Shown: positions 61,564 to 64,000 of the stretch, in pieces | How the letters are laid out: every line of letters begins with the position of its first letter | How positions within the stretch are numbered: the first letter of the stretch is position 1 | Assembly (NCBI GenBank): GCA_964035545.1 | Contig: OZ037769.1 | Span: forward strand, 12,204,633-12,268,632 | Origin: Bugula neritina | Taxonomy: Eukaryota; Bryozoa; Gymnolaemata; Cheilostomatida; Bugulidae | Direction of reading: 5' to 3' | DNA length: 64,000 nucleotides | The notes under the pieces: generated by a model | The model's input: the letters and a program-made list of their open reading frames with translations, nothing else | Database searches by the model: none | Told to the model about the DNA's origin: nothing | Translations under genes and position numbers: made by a program

Positions 61564-62250
61564 CTCGAGACATAAAAATCTTCTAGATTTTTCGGCCGAT
61601 TGCAAAATCGGCCATAGAGAAATCATCTAGTACAAAATCGACCAAAATAATCGGCTTGTGTACATGCAACTTAAACTAGATAACAGCACAGTAGTTTAGT
61701 TGCAGTGAATAGCAGTTCTATTGCACTAATAAATTAATACCTATAACAGCCAACTGCACGTAGCAAATACAGACAGACACAAGGTAAGTCAAAGTGCACA
61801 GTGCAAATACACTTACTGTATTAGCCTAGTAGGCTTCAACGTAGACTACAAGTGGTTTGAAATCAAATTCATAAGTGCCTACACGTTTTATTTAGGAAGT
61901 AAATTACATGTAAGGTACAATCTCACACAGTTGATCTCAAAGCCTATTAATAATTAACAATTACAAATTTAGTTTGATTATTCAATATAATAATAATGCA
62001 TTGTGATTGTCAAATAATAAGGGTGTTTAACTTACCTACAGTAAAAGAGGTGCGAAATGCCTCTTTGATATTATTTGTAAAGTTCTTAGTTTATATTAGA
62101 CAAGAATATAATAACTAAACATTCTGTATTTCACTGCATAAACAAACTTTTTTATAATTGTATTTTTCTGCATGTAGTCTTCTACGAATGATGTATTTAG
62201 ACTGGTTTTCCAGTCACTTTATTGTATCAGAATTGTGGTTTCATTCAACT
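61564..62250. other. Region 5' of transporter gene B
   Basis: It has patches of homology with 47750-48250 above copy A and probably contains promoter or upstream exon sequence. Near 61590-61660 several GGCCGATT/AATCGGCC words recur, also seen at 60855-60880. Confidence 0.4.
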
Positions 62251-62359
62251 ATGAAAGCCGGTATGTGATTGGTTTAGCAGCCAAAGCTCTCTAGTGGCTA
62301 TACTATACATTGTATTTACTACATGCAACAGTCTACCACTCAACCACTATTTGTGGACC

Positions 62360-62884
62360 TTCCTCATTTATACAACAGCTAGCAGACTGTATTTAGCAGT
62401 CAACTAAACTACATAGGAGAATTGATATCAGTGATACACTTTTATTTGTTGACTGGGAATACGACATTTATGAATACTTAAAGTCGCAATGTGCAACTAT
62501 AATGGAGCAGAAAAACTAAGATATCTTAGAAGATATATCAGTGAAAGTGCCAGAGAATGCATAAATGGAGACTTTTATATCTGGACAGAGCAGTCATACA
62601 TACATATAAGACAGAAGCTAAAAGAGAAATCTGACAGTATGCCTGACACAGGAAGGACAATGAGAGATGTATTAAATAAATGGTCAGAGTATTATTGGCA
62701 ACTAAAAATACATTTCAACTCTTCAAATTTGAAAATCTTAGATTTTTTATTTATCAACAAAAGAACATTTCTTGGGCTGATTATCTATTACCTGACAAAA
62801 TACAGTACTGCAGATGGTAGTGTACCAATTATTATTATTGGCAACTACAATTTATTAGTTGGTATTATACTGATGAGTTGTTAG
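62360..62884 (+). CDS. Unknown small open reading frame between transporter genes B and C
   Basis: The frame 62489-62884 (131 codons) reads MCNYNGAEKLRYLRRYISES and CINGDFYIWTEQSYIHIRQK. Then come RTMRDVLNKWSEYYWQLKIH and a hydrophobic end (FLGLIIYYL, VPIIIIGNYNLLVGIILM). Upstream, in a different frame, DWEYDIYEYLKSQC precedes it and overlaps near 62489. Copies at 48360-48900 and 39995-40130 keep the same position next to a transporter gene, but have a stop after GLIIY where this copy has Tyr. The sequence looks protein-like in composition, but the family is unknown and it could be a decayed exon. A TCATTTATACAAC motif at 62365 could serve as a TATA-like box. Confidence 0.4.
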
Positions 62885-62994
62885 ATAAAAATGTTTATAT
62901 AATATTTTGATCTCGTTTGTATAAAATACTATTTATAGTTCGGGAGATTTGGAAATATATGTATCTGCAGAGCATGCATGGGCACCGTTTGAGG

Positions 62995-64000
62995 TCAAGG
63001 CTGTTTGCTGACAAGACGCTGCCGACTTATAATGACAGGAAGGAGAATTATGCTGCCAATTATACTTCCACATCCTGCTGATACCAGACTATATAACTCT
63101 TCTGTATTTTCTCCAATAAATGCTAAAAAAATATTTGCAAGATAGCAAACAGTCACCAAATTCATAATTTATAAATTACATGATAGAGAAGTTTCTGATT
63201 GAATGGCATTGGCAGTCACTATTTTAATGTTTTAGCTGGCAACAAATTAATAACTTTTTATTTTTTGCAAAGTACTTAACATCTGCCAATTTTTTTATAA
63301 ATCCACATTTTTGTTCTTAAAATAAGCTTTTATACTTTAACTCTCAGATGTTGATAAAACACATCATACAAGTAGTTGTTTACAAATACTGGTATGCATA
63401 GTGGGAAGACAACTTCGAGTAATAAACTTACTGTAGAGTGCTGTACCAAGAAGAGAGCCTAGTCCTGAGGCTAGGAGTTCTATACCAAAGAGGAGTGGGA
63501 GTAGTCTCGTCCCTATAACATCTAACAACACAGCTAATAGGTTCCCTAGAGACAGGGCAAAGTTCACTCCCCAAATGGATAACAGAATGTAGTACATCTC
63601 CTTCAAATATAGATACACTTTATAATACATACTATAACATATAACAATAACTATGTGTATATAACATAATCAAAGTTGGTGATATACTATAGCACAGCTA
63701 AGGCTGTGTGTAAATTATAAATATGTTGTAAGTCAAATAGGTCTAAAATCTAAATTTATATTTGGTTGGCAGTAGGTGTTGAATTTTGAACGAGAAACAC
63801 AAGATTATTCAAATAACTTGAATATACTGTATTTCACTAAATGTGCACCTTTGTTTGAAATATATTTATGTTTAAAGTGATGGTGTATATACTTGAATGT
63901 TTCATCACAGCTTAATTTTAGAAGTCCTCATGGTGATGGTTAAAATATTATTAGTGTAAAAGTTTCATTAGTTTCAACATAATAATATCATTCAACCACA
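62995..64000 (-). CDS. Monocarboxylate-transporter-like gene, copy C (3' end only)
   Basis: The last two exons are present: 63600-63432 (TM region, YYILLSIWGVNFALSLGNLL .. LLGTALY) and 63122-62995 (FIGENTEELYSLVSAGCGSI, then a basic tail and TGA). Phases and splice sites equal those of copies A and B. The final exon is 9 bp shorter than in A and B, an in-frame loss of three codons in the basic tail. Upstream exons lie beyond the window; 63633-64000 is intron sequence homologous to 41040-41380 and 49660-50020. Confidence 0.8.

Overview
This is an AT-rich, intron-containing nuclear segment from a multicellular animal. Introns follow GT..AG and the proteins are animal families: an ependymin-related secreted protein, retinol-dehydrogenase-like SDRs, the mitochondrial trifunctional protein beta subunit and SLC16-type transporters. 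The load of non-LTR retrotransposons, tRNA-derived SINEs, fold-back MITEs and minisatellites, together with these families, suggests a marine invertebrate. A sponge or similar early-branching animal is possible, but I cannot fix the phylum from the sequence.

Layout. 1-4 kb: a decayed minus-strand cluster of capsid-like genes from a Maverick/Polinton- or adintovirus-like element, followed by a 1.28 kb terminal-inverted-repeat (TIR) element (4130-5412). 6.7-8.45 kb: a four-exon ependymin-related gene (minus). 9.8-16.5 kb: non-LTR retrotransposon remnants, a telomere-like C-rich tract and a decayed Glu/Lys-rich coding stretch. 16.5-27.5 kb: two copies of a ~2.4 kb duplicated block, each carrying a two-exon SDR gene (minus), separated by LINE and repeat debris. 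The second copy has a changed splice donor and a fold-back MITE insertion. 27.5-30.7 kb: a further LINE and a second copy of a dispersed repeat. 30.7-38.6 kb: a complete or nearly complete HADHB gene (plus, ten recognised exons). Its fourth intron is almost wholly a 21-bp minisatellite of about 157 copies. 40.4-64 kb: a tandem array of SLC16-like transporter genes (minus). Copies A and B have ten recognised exons each with the same intron phases; copy C is cut by the window edge.

The transporter unit was duplicated together with a small plus-strand sequence of unknown function between the genes. The paralogues record what happened afterwards. Copy A gained a SINE and a small MITE. Copy B gained a 3.6 kb TIR transposon carrying a nested LINE fragment, a 420 bp fold-back element and a ~1.3 kb AGCAGT repeat, all in introns. 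HADHB acts in mitochondrial fatty acid beta-oxidation, the SDRs probably in retinoid/carbonyl metabolism and the transporters probably in monocarboxylate-like solute movement. Nothing suggests that they are co-regulated.

All exon calls rest on reading frame, splice consensus, phase agreement, paralogue comparison and recalled family patterns. No database search was possible. Several first exons (SDRs, transporters, perhaps HADHB) are not identified.
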